Shown here one piece after another: positions 50,878 through 57,712 of a stretch of 64,000 nt of DNA. Origin of the DNA: Pseudoxanthomonas suwonensis 11-1 (GTDB taxonomy: Bacteria; Pseudomonadota; Gammaproteobacteria; Xanthomonadales; Xanthomonadaceae); the NCBI RefSeq assembly GCF_000185965.1, contig NC_014924.1:186001-250000 (forward strand), in the 5' to 3' direction. A program made the position numbers and the translations under genes. Under the pieces are notes generated by a model. That model saw nothing but the letters and a program-made list of their open reading frames with translations. It did not search any database and was not told where the DNA came from. Within the stretch, counting starts at the first letter, position 1. Each line of letters begins with the position of its first letter.

Positions 50878-51951
50878 ATGGCCGATGCGCGCTTCCGTCG
50901 CCTGGCCTCGGTCGACGCCCTGCGCGGCCTGACCGTGGCGGCGATGCTGCTGGTCAACAACCCTGGCGACTGGGGCCACGTGTATGCGCCGCTGCTGCAC
51001 GCGGACTGGCATGGCTGCACGCCGGCCGACCTGGTGTTCCCGTTCTTCCTGGCCATCGTCGGCGTCTCCATCGCGCTGGGCGTGGTGCCGCGCATCGAGG
51101 CCGGCGCCGACCGTGCCGGGCTGATGCGCACGGTTGCGGTGCGTCCACTGCGCATCCTGGCCGTGGGCCTGCTGCTGCACCTGCTGGCCTGGTGGTGGCT
51201 GGACCAGCCGCATTACCGACCCTGGGGCGTGCTGCAGCGGATCGGACTGTGCTTCCTTGGTGCCGGCGCGGCGGCGTTGTACCTGCGTCCACGTGCGCAG
51301 TGGCTGCTGCTCGCCGGGTTGCTGGCGGGCTGGTGGATGCTGCTGCAGGCCGGCGGGACGCTGGAGCCCTACGCCAACATCGCCAGCCGCATCGACGACG
51401 CGCTGCTTGGCCCTTGGCTGTACCAGCACGACGCAGCCGGTCGCGGCCACGATCCGGAAGGCCTGCCCAGCACACTCGGCGCGCTGGCAACGACCCTCCT
51501 CGGCCTGCGTGCCGGCGACTGGCTACGCCATGACCAGTTGCGACGGCTGGCAGGTGCCGCGGTGCTGGCGCTGCTGCTGGGCCTGGCCTGCACGCCATGG
51601 ATGCCCTGGAACAAGAACCTGTGGACGCCGTCCTACGTGCTGTGGAGCGGCGGCTGGGTGCTGCTGGCGCTGGCCGTGGCGCATGTGCTGGTGGACCTGC
51701 GCGGCTGGCCGGCGCTGGGCCGCGCGTTTGGGGTCAATGCGATCGCCGCCTACGCGGGGTCGACATTGATGGTCTACGCGCTGGCCGGCCTCGACTGGTG
51801 GGAGCCGGTCTACCGCGGTGCTTTCGCCGGATGGATGACGCCGCGTCTCGGCCCGTACCTGCCATCGCTGGCGTTCGCGCTGGCCTTCGTCGCCTGCTGG
51901 TGGGCGCTGGTGCTCTGGATGGACAGGCGCGGCTGGTACCTGAAGATCTGA
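50878..51951 (+). CDS. nagX: NagX inner-membrane protein (DUF5009/HGSNAT-like)
   Basis: 357 residues with about ten membrane helices. FRRLASVDALRGLTVAAMLL, VNNPGDWGHVYAPLLHADWHG and DLVFPFFLAIVGVSIAL are marks of the NagX family, related to lysosomal heparan-alpha-glucosaminide N-acetyltransferase. It is nearly always in GlcNAc loci of Shewanella and Xanthomonadales; its reaction is not settled, possibly acetylation of sugar amines at the membrane. ATG at 50878; a GTG at 50869 is three codons upstream. It is the last gene of the plus arm, 41 bp after nagA, and converges on the ECF sigma gene with only 9 bp between stops. Confidence 0.88.
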   Translation: MADARFRRLASVDALRGLTVAAMLLVNNPGDWGHVYAPLLHADWHGCTPADLVFPFFLAIVGVSIALGVVPRIEAGADRAGLMRTVAVRPLRILAVGLLLHLLAWWWLDQPHYRPWGVLQRIGLCFLGAGAAALYLRPRAQWLLLAGLLAGWWMLLQAGGTLEPYANIASRIDDALLGPWLYQHDAAGRGHDPEGLPSTLGALATTLLGLRAGDWLRHDQLRRLAGAAVLALLLGLACTPWMPWNKNLWTPSYVLWSGGWVLLALAVAHVLVDLRGWPALGRAFGVNAIAAYAGSTLMVYALAGLDWWEPVYRGAFAGWMTPRLGPYLPSLAFALAFVACWWALVLWMDRRGWYLKI

Positions 51952-51960
51952 GTTGCGAGG

Positions 51961-53235
51961 CTAGATAGGGCAACGCCCGGCGCGCGCCAGCAGCAGCCCG
52001 CGCTCGCGCGCATTGCCGGTCATCGTCGCGGCACGCTCGAATTCCGCGCGGGCCTCTTCCAGGCGGCCGAGGCGGAACAGCAGGTCGCCACGCACGCTGG
52101 GCAGCAAGTGGTAGCTGGCCAGCTTCGGTTCGTCCAGCAGCGCATCCACCAGTGGCAGGGCGGCCGCGGGACCTTGCGCCATCGATACCGCCACCGCGCG
52201 GTTGAGCTCCACCACCGGCGAACCGGTCAAACGCGCCAGCGCGTCGTACAGGCCGACGATGCGCGCCCAGTCGGTGTCCTCCGGCACCACGGCACGCGCG
52301 TGGCAGGCGGCGATGGCGGCCTGCAGCGCGTAGAAGCCGGACTCGCCGCCCAGCCGCCGCACCTGTTCCAGCGCATCCAGGCCACGACCGATCAGCAGCC
52401 GGTCCCAGCGCGAGCGGTCCTGCTCCATCAGCAGCACCGGCTCGCCATCCGGTCCGCTGCGCGCGTGCAGGCGCGAGGCCTGGATCTCCATCAGCGCGAC
52501 CAGGCCATGCACTTCCGGCTCGTCGGGCATCAGCCCTGCCAGCACCCGGCCCAGGCGCAAGGCTTCCTCGCACAGGGCCGGACGCATCCAGTCGTCGCCG
52601 CTGCTGGCGGCATAGCCTTCGTTGAACACCAGGTAGACCACGCCCAGTACCGCGGACAGCCGCTCCGGCAACTCCTCGCGGCGCGGGATCTCGAACGGCA
52701 CCTTCGCCTCGGCCAGGGTGCGCTTGGCACGCACGATGCGCTGCGCGATCGCGGTCTCGTTGGCAAGGAAGGCACGCGCGATCTCGCCGGTCTCCAAACC
52801 GCCCAGCAGGCGCAGGGTCAGGGCGACGCGCGATTCCTGCGGCAGGACCGGGTGGCAGGCGATGAACATCAGCCGCAGCACGTCGTCGCCCACCGTGTCG
52901 TCCAGCAGCTGCTCCTCGCGCGCGGACACGTCCTCCTGCAGCTGCTCCAGTTCCCAGGCCACCTGCACGTGCTTCTCCTCGCGCAGCCTGAGGTGGCGCA
53001 GGCGGTCGATGGCGCGGTTGCGCGCGGTGGTGGTGAGCCAGGCGCCGGGGTTGTCGGGCACGCCGTCCACCGGCCACTTCTCCAGCGCGGCGACCAGCGC
53101 GTCCTGGGCCAGTTCCTCGGCCAGGCCGACATCGCGCACGATCCGCGTCAGGGTGGCGATCACGCGCGCGGATTCCATCCGCCAGACGGCGTCGATGGTG
53201 CGGGCGATATCGACCTGGTGCGGGTGCGGGCTCAT
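51961..53235 (-). CDS. ECF sigma factor of the ECF42 group
   Basis: 424 residues, much longer than ordinary ECF sigma factors. The first 170 residues contain sigma region 2 (ELAQDALVAALEKWPVDGVP, then NPGAWLTTTARNRAIDRLR) and region 4 (ALTLRLLGGLETGEIARAFL). The remaining 250 are a helical TPR-like extension (RLSAVLGVVYLVFNEGY, then LSEEALRLGRVLAGL-like repeats) that is diagnostic of ECF42 and is needed for activity in studied members. No anti-sigma gene is adjacent, as expected for this group. Start ATG at 53235. The nearby DGPF and DUF1428 genes carry matching promoters (see those sites). Confidence 0.9.
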   Translation of the reverse strand: MSPHPHQVDIARTIDAVWRMESARVIATLTRIVRDVGLAEELAQDALVAALEKWPVDGVPDNPGAWLTTTARNRAIDRLRHLRLREEKHVQVAWELEQLQEDVSAREEQLLDDTVGDDVLRLMFIACHPVLPQESRVALTLRLLGGLETGEIARAFLANETAIAQRIVRAKRTLAEAKVPFEIPRREELPERLSAVLGVVYLVFNEGYAASSGDDWMRPALCEEALRLGRVLAGLMPDEPEVHGLVALMEIQASRLHARSGPDGEPVLLMEQDRSRWDRLLIGRGLDALEQVRRLGGESGFYALQAAIAACHARAVVPEDTDWARIVGLYDALARLTGSPVVELNRAVAVSMAQGPAAALPLVDALLDEPKLASYHLLPSVRGDLLFRLGRLEEARAEFERAATMTGNARERGLLLARAGRCPI

Positions 53236-53371
53236 CGTCGTGATGACACCATCGGTCGTGGCGCGCGGCAAGCGTTGCGGCTCGCAGCGTTCCGGCGCCG
53301 TTGTGGAGGCCGGCACGGGAACCGATATGGGGAGCCACGGTCGGCCGCGTATGATCGCTCCGGGATTCCGC

Positions 53372-53376
53372 AGGAG
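53372..53376 (+). promoter_or_regulatory. Ribosome binding site of the GFA gene
   Basis: AGGAG with 6-nt spacing to the GTG at 53383; this fixes the start although the frame is open far upstream. Confidence 0.65.
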
Positions 53377-53382
53377 CGTGCC

Positions 53383-53778
53383 GTGAGCCGACGTGATGCC
53401 TCATGCAGCTGTGGCCAGCTGCGCCTGTCCGTGCAGGGCGAGCCTCTGCGTGTCTCGGCCTGCCACTGCCGGGAATGCCAGCGGCGCTCCGGCAGCGTGT
53501 TCGCGGTGCAGGCGAGGTTCCCGATCGGGGCAGTCGCCACCCATGGCACCAGCCACGCGTTCGTGCGCACTGGAGACGAGGGCACCTCGTGCCGCTTCCA
53601 CTTCTGCCCGCACTGTGGCGTCACCGTCTGGTTCGTGCCCGAGTCGATTCCCGGCGTGGTGAGCGTGCCGGTCGGCGTATTTGCCGACCCGGGTTTCCCG
53701 CCGCCGCAGGTGTCGGTATACGAGGTGCGCAGGCATCCATGGGTCGGGCTTCCGCACGGGATCGAGCGCATCGACTGA
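53383..53778 (+). CDS. GFA/CENP-V-domain zinc protein
   Basis: 131 residues from a GTG at 53383. Zinc-binding cysteines lie in CSCGQL (8,10), ACHCRECQRRSG (27,29,32) and CPHCG (about 79-82), the layout of the glutathione-dependent formaldehyde-activating (Gfa) fold. Many members of the family are not glutathione or formaldehyde enzymes, so only the fold is called. Cytosolic, no signal peptide. It is divergent from the ECF42 sigma gene with 147 bp between the starts. No TGTCGA-type ECF42 promoter is visible before it. Confidence 0.88.
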   Translation: MSRRDASCSCGQLRLSVQGEPLRVSACHCRECQRRSGSVFAVQARFPIGAVATHGTSHAFVRTGDEGTSCRFHFCPHCGVTVWFVPESIPGVVSVPVGVFADPGFPPPQVSVYEVRRHPWVGLPHGIERID

Positions 53779-53844
53779 GCCTGGTCCGTGTCGGCGGCGT
53801 ATCCTCGGCGCCGCGGGCCACCACCCGCATGACGGGAACGCACG

Positions 53845-54267
53845 ATGGATGCTTTGCCAAGGTGGTTCAAGGTGGTCGCGGTGGCGGCGCTGTTGTGGAA
53901 CCTGCTCGGCTGCCTGGCCCTGTGGATGGACCTGCGGCTGACGCCCGGGGACATCGCGGCCCTGCCCGAGGCGCAGCAGGCGTTGTACGCGGCGCGTCCT
54001 GGATGGGCGGTGGCCGCGACCGCGGTCGCGGTGGGTGCCGGTACGCTGGGCAGCCTCGGCCTGCTGCTGCGCAGGAAGTGGGCGATGCCGCTGCTGTTCC
54101 TGTCGCTGGCGGGCATCCTGGTCCAGGACGTCGCCCTGTTCCTGCTGGTCGATGGCGCCACCCTCGCCGGCATGGTCGCGGTGGTGATGCAGGCGCTGGT
54201 GCTGGCGGCGGGCATTGGCCTGGCATGGCTGGGCTGGCAGGGAGCGCAGCGAGGCTGGCTACGCTGA
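53845..54267 (+). CDS. Small four-helix membrane protein
   Basis: 140 residues with about four hydrophobic helices (about 10-28, 53-75, 80-100, 106-130) and short loops. The N-terminus MDALPRWFKVVAVAALLWNL, with an aromatic-basic start, and DIAALPEAQQALYAARPGWA between helices 1 and 2 give a pattern seen in hypothetical proteins of Xanthomonadaceae; I cannot assign a family with certainty. Inner-membrane location predicted. It lies 66 bp downstream of the GFA gene and 91 bp before crcB on the same strand. Function unknown. Confidence 0.72.
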   Translation: MDALPRWFKVVAVAALLWNLLGCLALWMDLRLTPGDIAALPEAQQALYAARPGWAVAATAVAVGAGTLGSLGLLLRRKWAMPLLFLSLAGILVQDVALFLLVDGATLAGMVAVVMQALVLAAGIGLAWLGWQGAQRGWLR

Positions 54268-54358
54268 CGGCCGGGTAACCGCGGCGGGCACGGGCGCTAC
54301 CATTGGCCGCTCCTGGAGCGGCACGCAGGCCGGCTCCGGAGCGGATCGAGGAGGCAAG

Positions 54359-54736
54359 GTGGGCAATTTCCTGTGGGTGGGCCTGGGTGGCTTCATCGGC
54401 GCGGTGGCGCGCTACGCGGTCGCGGTCGCCATGGGCCCGGCGGCCACGCTGCGTTTTCCATGGCCGACCTTCACCGTCAACGTGCTTGGTTGCCTCGCCA
54501 TCGGCCTGCTCGCCGGCTACTTCACCCGGGTGCCGGCGCCGGAACACCTGCGCCTGTTCCTGGTCACCGGCATCCTCGGCGGGTTCACCACCTTCTCCGC
54601 CTTCGGCGTGGAGTCGCTGGGGCTGCTGCGGCGTGGCGACCACGCGCTGGGCCTGGCCTACGCCGGTGGCAGCGTGCTCGTGGGCCTGCTCGCGGTATGG
54701 CTGGGCTTCCGTCTCGCCAGTGGCGGGCAGGGCTAG
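54359..54736 (+). CDS. crcB: Fluoride exporter CrcB/Fluc
   Basis: 125 residues, four membrane helices. GGFIGAVARYAVAVA at the start, the TFTVNVLGCLAIGLL segment with the conserved Asn, and GILGGFTTFSAFGVE with the Phe box and Thr are Fluc signatures. Dimers form dual-topology fluoride channels that keep cytosolic fluoride low. The GTG at 54359 has AGGAGG 4 nt upstream. No fluoride riboswitch is evident in the 91-bp leader. Confidence 0.93.
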   Translation: MGNFLWVGLGGFIGAVARYAVAVAMGPAATLRFPWPTFTVNVLGCLAIGLLAGYFTRVPAPEHLRLFLVTGILGGFTTFSAFGVESLGLLRRGDHALGLAYAGGSVLVGLLAVWLGFRLASGGQG

Positions 54737-54748
54737 CTGGCGCCAGCG

Positions 54749-55174
54749 TCAGCTGCGATCGGCGAGGGTGCGCCGCAGCAGCTCCTCCTGCTCCCGCAGC
54801 TCCGGACTGAATGCCTCGCCGAAGTCGTCGGCCTCGAACACCGGGCGGATCTCGATCTCGCTGTCCTCCGGCATCGGGTTGGGGCAGCGCCGCACCCATT
54901 CGATCGCTTCCTCCATCGAGCGCACCTGCCAGAGCCAGAAGCCCGCCACCAGTTCGCGGGTCTCGGTGAACGGGCCGTCGGTCACCGTGCGCGCGCTGCC
55001 GGAGAAGCGCACGCGCACGCCCTTGGCGCTGGGATGCAGGCCTTCGCCGGCAAGCATCACCCCGGCCTTCACCAGCTCCTCGTTGTAGCGGCCCATGTCC
55101 TCCAGCAGCTTCGCCTCCGGCATCACGCCGGCCTCGGAACTGGGCGAAGCCTTGACCATCACCATCACGCGCAT
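54749..55174 (-). CDS. DGPF (YCII-related) protein, predicted ECF42 target
   Basis: 141 residues, a ferredoxin-like alpha-beta fold: MRVMVMVKASPSSEAGVMPE at the start, then VTDGPFTETRELVAGFWL carrying the defining DGPF motif at residues 66-69. DGPF proteins are the characteristic genomic partners of ECF42 sigma factors; their enzymatic activity is unknown. ATG at 55174. A TGTCGA-N17-CGTC promoter is 59-85 nt upstream. It is convergent with crcB (12 bp between stops). Cytosolic. Confidence 0.92.
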   Translation of the reverse strand: MRVMVMVKASPSSEAGVMPEAKLLEDMGRYNEELVKAGVMLAGEGLHPSAKGVRVRFSGSARTVTDGPFTETRELVAGFWLWQVRSMEEAIEWVRRCPNPMPEDSEIEIRPVFEADDFGEAFSPELREQEELLRRTLADRS

Positions 55175-55232
55175 GTCCGTCTCCCGGGTCGTGGGTGACC
55201 GCGACTCCCATAGTCGCGGTCCTCGCCATGGC

Positions 55233-55259
55233 GACGGGCCAGCGCGTGTGGATTCGACA
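55233..55259 (-). promoter_or_regulatory. ECF42-type promoter before the DGPF gene
   Basis: Minus strand TGTCGA (55259-55254), 17-nt spacer, CGTC (55236-55233). The two hexamer/tetramer elements match the ECF42 target signature (TGTCGA in -35, CGA/TC in -10). Confidence 0.72.
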
Positions 55260-55266
55260 GTCCGCC

Positions 55267-55623
55267 TCAGTACTGGACGATGGGCTTGAAGCCGCCCCAG
55301 AACATGCGTCTGGCGTCGAACGGCAGGGTGGCCGGATCCATGTTCGCCAGGCGGGGATCCTCCATCACCGCCGCGTTGATGCGGTCCCGTTCCTCGCGCG
55401 AGGCGTAGCGGATCCAGGCGAACACCACCACCTCGTCGGGCTTGAGCTGGACCGCCTGCGGGAACGAGGTGACCTCGCCGGACTTGACGTCATCGGCAAC
55501 GCACTCGACGTATTCCAGGGCGCCGTACTCGAGCCAGATCCTGCCGGCTGCTTCCGCGAGCGCGCGGTAGTCGTCGATCCTGTCCTTCGGTACCGGAAGC
55601 ACGAAACCATCCACATAGGCCAT
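55267..55623 (-). CDS. DUF1428 family protein, predicted ECF42 target
   Basis: 118 residues. MAYVDGFVLPVPKDRIDDYR at the start, then VFAWIRYASREERDRINAAV and ending FDARRMFWGGFKPIVQY, the hallmark DUF1428 tail (Arg-Met-x-x-GGF). It is a dimeric ferredoxin-like fold of unknown enzymatic activity, again commonly grouped with DGPF proteins. ATG at 55623 with GAGGAG 9 nt upstream. It is preceded by its own ECF42-type promoter at 55672-55698, so it can be expressed independently of the DGPF gene 92 bp downstream. Confidence 0.92.
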   Translation of the reverse strand: MAYVDGFVLPVPKDRIDDYRALAEAAGRIWLEYGALEYVECVADDVKSGEVTSFPQAVQLKPDEVVVFAWIRYASREERDRINAAVMEDPRLANMDPATLPFDARRMFWGGFKPIVQY

Positions 55624-55671
55624 TGCGGCTTTCTCCTCGGTTGGCCGGGGCGGTCGCCCCGTTCGAAGTGC

Positions 55672-55698
55672 GACGGATGGAGCAGCGCGGTTTCGACA
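55672..55698 (-). promoter_or_regulatory. ECF42-type promoter before the DUF1428 gene
   Basis: Minus strand TGTCGA (55698-55693), 17-nt spacer, CGTC (55675-55672). Same two elements and spacing as the site before the DGPF gene, but a different spacer sequence; about 49 nt from the ATG. Confidence 0.75.
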
Positions 55699-55812
55699 TC
55701 GCTCCCGGACCTGCGTGGACCGCGTAGCACGGGTATGCCAGCAGCGTCCTCCCGCTGGCACCGGGATGCCAGTGCCGTCGGCCTTCCGCTGCGAATCCCT
55801 GGTGCCCCAGGC

Positions 55813-57051
55813 CTACGCGGGTCGACGCAGGGTTCGTGCCGCGGAGATCGCCTGGACCCGTGCCCGGCGCAGCGCCTTGCCGATCTCGGTGCCGGTGAGG
55901 CCTTCGGCCAGGGCGAGGTCGCGCGCGTTCACCGCGGACGCGGCGGCATGCAGCCGGCACAGCTCCGGTCCCTGGGGATACTCGGCCTCCTCGCTGCCCA
56001 GGCGGCCGCGCTTGTCGGCCTCGCAGCACAGGGCTATGCGTGCGACCTGGCCGGGCTGGCGGAAGGCGTCGCAGCGTTCGAGCAGTTCGAGCACGGTCTG
56101 GTCGCGCAGTTCGGCCAGGCGGTGCACGTTGAGGTGCTCGCGGCATACCGCCTCGGCCAGCTTGCGGTGGGCGAGAGGCACGCGCAGGCGCTCGCACAGT
56201 CGTGCCAGCGGCTTGAGCCCGGCGCCCTCGTGGCCGATATGCCTCGGCAGCACGTGCGGCGGGGTCAGGGCCTTGCCCAGGTCGTGGGTGAGGGCGGCGA
56301 AGCCGACCAGGTCGTCGCCGGGCGCCAGCCGGGCGGCCATGTCGCTGACCATCTGCTGGTGGATGCCGGTGTCCACCTCGGGGTGGTACTCGGCCCGCTG
56401 CGGGACGCCGTACAGGGCGTCCACCTCGGGCAGCACCACGGCCAGGGCGCCGCACTCGCGCAGGGTGGCGAGGAAGGCCGAGGGGCGTGCCGAGGCCAGC
56501 GCCCTGCGCAGCTCCTGCCACACGCGCTCGGCAACCAGGGTCTCCAGCTCGCCGGCCTCTGCCATCTGCCGCATCAGCGCCATGGTTTCCGGGGCGACGC
56601 GGAAACCCAGCGGTGCGAACCGGGCCATGAACCGTGCCGCGCGCAGCACACGCAACGGATCCTCGGTGAAGGCGGGGCCCACATGGCGCAAGACGCGATC
56701 GCGGATGTCATCCATCCCGCCATGGGGATCGACCAGGGTGCCGTCGTCGCCGCGGGCGATCGCGTTGATGGTGAAGTCGCGGCGGAGCAGGTCCTCTTCC
56801 AGGGTCACCGAGGGGTCGGCATCGACCACGAAGCCGCGGTGGCCGCGGCCGCTCTTGCGCTCGGTGCGGGCGAGGGCGTGCTCCTCGCCGGTTTCCGGGT
56901 GCAGGAACACCGGGAAATCGCGGCCGACCGGACGGAAGCCGGCATCGAGCATCTGCTGCGCGGTGGCGCCGACCACGACCCAGTCGCGGTCGCCAGGCGG
57001 CAGGCCAAGCAGTTCATCGCGGACCGCGCCGCCAACCAGGTAGGTTTCCAT
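55813..57051 (-). CDS. cca: CCA-adding tRNA nucleotidyltransferase (bacterial HD-type)
   Basis: 412 residues; adds or repairs the 3' CCA of tRNAs. Nucleotidyltransferase head: [25 protein letters not shown] with the GGxVRD and DxD motifs (residues about 5-28), and [11 protein letters not shown]. The middle HD phosphohydrolase region is visible as [15 protein letters not shown], as in E. coli CCA. ATG at 57051 follows MET in the family. The 660-bp gene-free stretch with two structured elements and a CAG/CAA-rich tract lies upstream of the gene (57052-57712). Confidence 0.95.
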   Translation of the reverse strand: METYLVGGAVRDELLGLPPGDRDWVVVGATAQQMLDAGFRPVGRDFPVFLHPETGEEHALARTERKSGRGHRGFVVDADPSVTLEEDLLRRDFTINAIARGDDGTLVDPHGGMDDIRDRVLRHVGPAFTEDPLRVLRAARFMARFAPLGFRVAPETMALMRQMAEAGELETLVAERVWQELRRALASARPSAFLATLRECGALAVVLPEVDALYGVPQRAEYHPEVDTGIHQQMVSDMAARLAPGDDLVGFAALTHDLGKALTPPHVLPRHIGHEGAGLKPLARLCERLRVPLAHRKLAEAVCREHLNVHRLAELRDQTVLELLERCDAFRQPGQVARIALCCEADKRGRLGSEEAEYPQGPELCRLHAAASAVNARDLALAEGLTGTEIGKALRRARVQAISAARTLRRPA

Positions 57052-57111
57052 GCGCGCATCGTATCGCGATGGGCTCCGGCGGTTGGCTCCGCCGGACGTC
57101 GCGGGAACAGG

Positions 57112-57150
57112 GCAACAGCAGCGACAGCAACAGCAGGAGCAACAGCAAAA
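57112..57150. repeat. Degenerate CAACAG/CAGCAA tract
   Basis: Imperfect tandem of CAACAG and CAGCAA words (for example GCAACAGCAGCGACAGCAAC). It sits in the probable 5' leader or promoter of cca on the minus strand. Confidence 0.55.
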
Positions 57151-57181
57151 GGCGGGGTATGCGGGCTCCGGAGGGAGCCGC

Positions 57182-57281
57182 GGCAGCGCAGGGGCATGGC
57201 GCATCGCGCGACTCCGCGTCCTGCTCCAACGCGCGACCGCGGCACGTCCATGTGCCGCTTGCGCCATGCCCCTGCGCTGCC
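57182..57281 (+). repeat. Structured intergenic element, copy A
   Basis: Perfect 22-bp inverted arms at 57182-57203 and 57260-57281 (extendable outward by five more pairs after one mismatch). Inside are a conserved core (57204-57238, with TCGCGCG/CGCGCGA ends) and a hairpin GCGGCAC-GTCCAT-GTGCCGC (57239-57258). It predicts a three-way junction. Copy B is inverted 240 bp away. Confidence 0.75.
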
Positions 57282-57520
57282 ACGGCTTCGCTTGCGTTGG
57301 GTGCGAGGCTCCGGTAATGCCCTTCTCCCTACAGGAAGGGACGGGCGAGGGTCGGGGGTTCAGCAATGCTCGCGCGCCGACCTCTCCCCAACCCTCTCCC
57401 GTGGGGAGAGAGGCTCAAGCAGGCGGTCCGGCCTTTCCCTGGATTCAGGCTGGCCTATCCGGACTGCGCGCTTGTCGCCGCCACAGAAGCCCCGGGCTCA
57501 ACGCCGTCGAGGACGTCGTT

Positions 57521-57615
57521 CCACAGGGGTCTGGCGCAAGCAGGCCATGGATGGCCTGCGGTCGCGCGTTGGAGCCAGGGACGGCGGAGCCGCGCGATGC
57601 GCCTGCCCCCTGTGG
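57521..57615 (-). repeat. Structured intergenic element, copy B
   Basis: The plus strand resembles the reverse complement of copy A. Outer arms CCACAGGGG/CCCCTGTGG (57521-57529, 57607-57615) and GGCGCA/TGCGCC; internal hairpin GCAGGCCAT-GG-ATGGCCTGC (57540-57559). The core 57560-57597 agrees with copy A's core at most positions, while the stem sequences differ yet still pair. Confidence 0.75.
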
Positions 57616-57712
57616 GGCGGCGGCCCCGTCCGAAGCCAGCGCACCACGCTTGCCTCGCTTGCGCATGAAGCAGGCGCGCGGCCTGTCGCAGCTCCTGTGC
57701 TGGCTGTGGGCC

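Larger units (their letters stand above)
57052..57712. other. Gene-free stretch between cca and slt with structured elements
   Basis: 661 bp with no credible ORF (only long unbiased open frames). It holds a microsatellite-like tract (57112-57150), two inverted copies of an about 100-nt structured element (57182-57281 and 57521-57615), and between them a CTCTCCC/GGGGAGAG hairpin at about 57393-57413. Confidence 0.7.

Noticed and set aside
54268-54358. Fluoride riboswitch before crcB
   Set aside because: The 91-bp leader has no recognisable crcB-motif core (conserved GGNGAUGG and pseudoknot segments are absent).
57393-57413. Terminator in the cca-slt gap
   Set aside because: The CTCTCCC/GGGGAGAG hairpin is far from both gene ends and lacks a T-run; it is described only as part of the gap.
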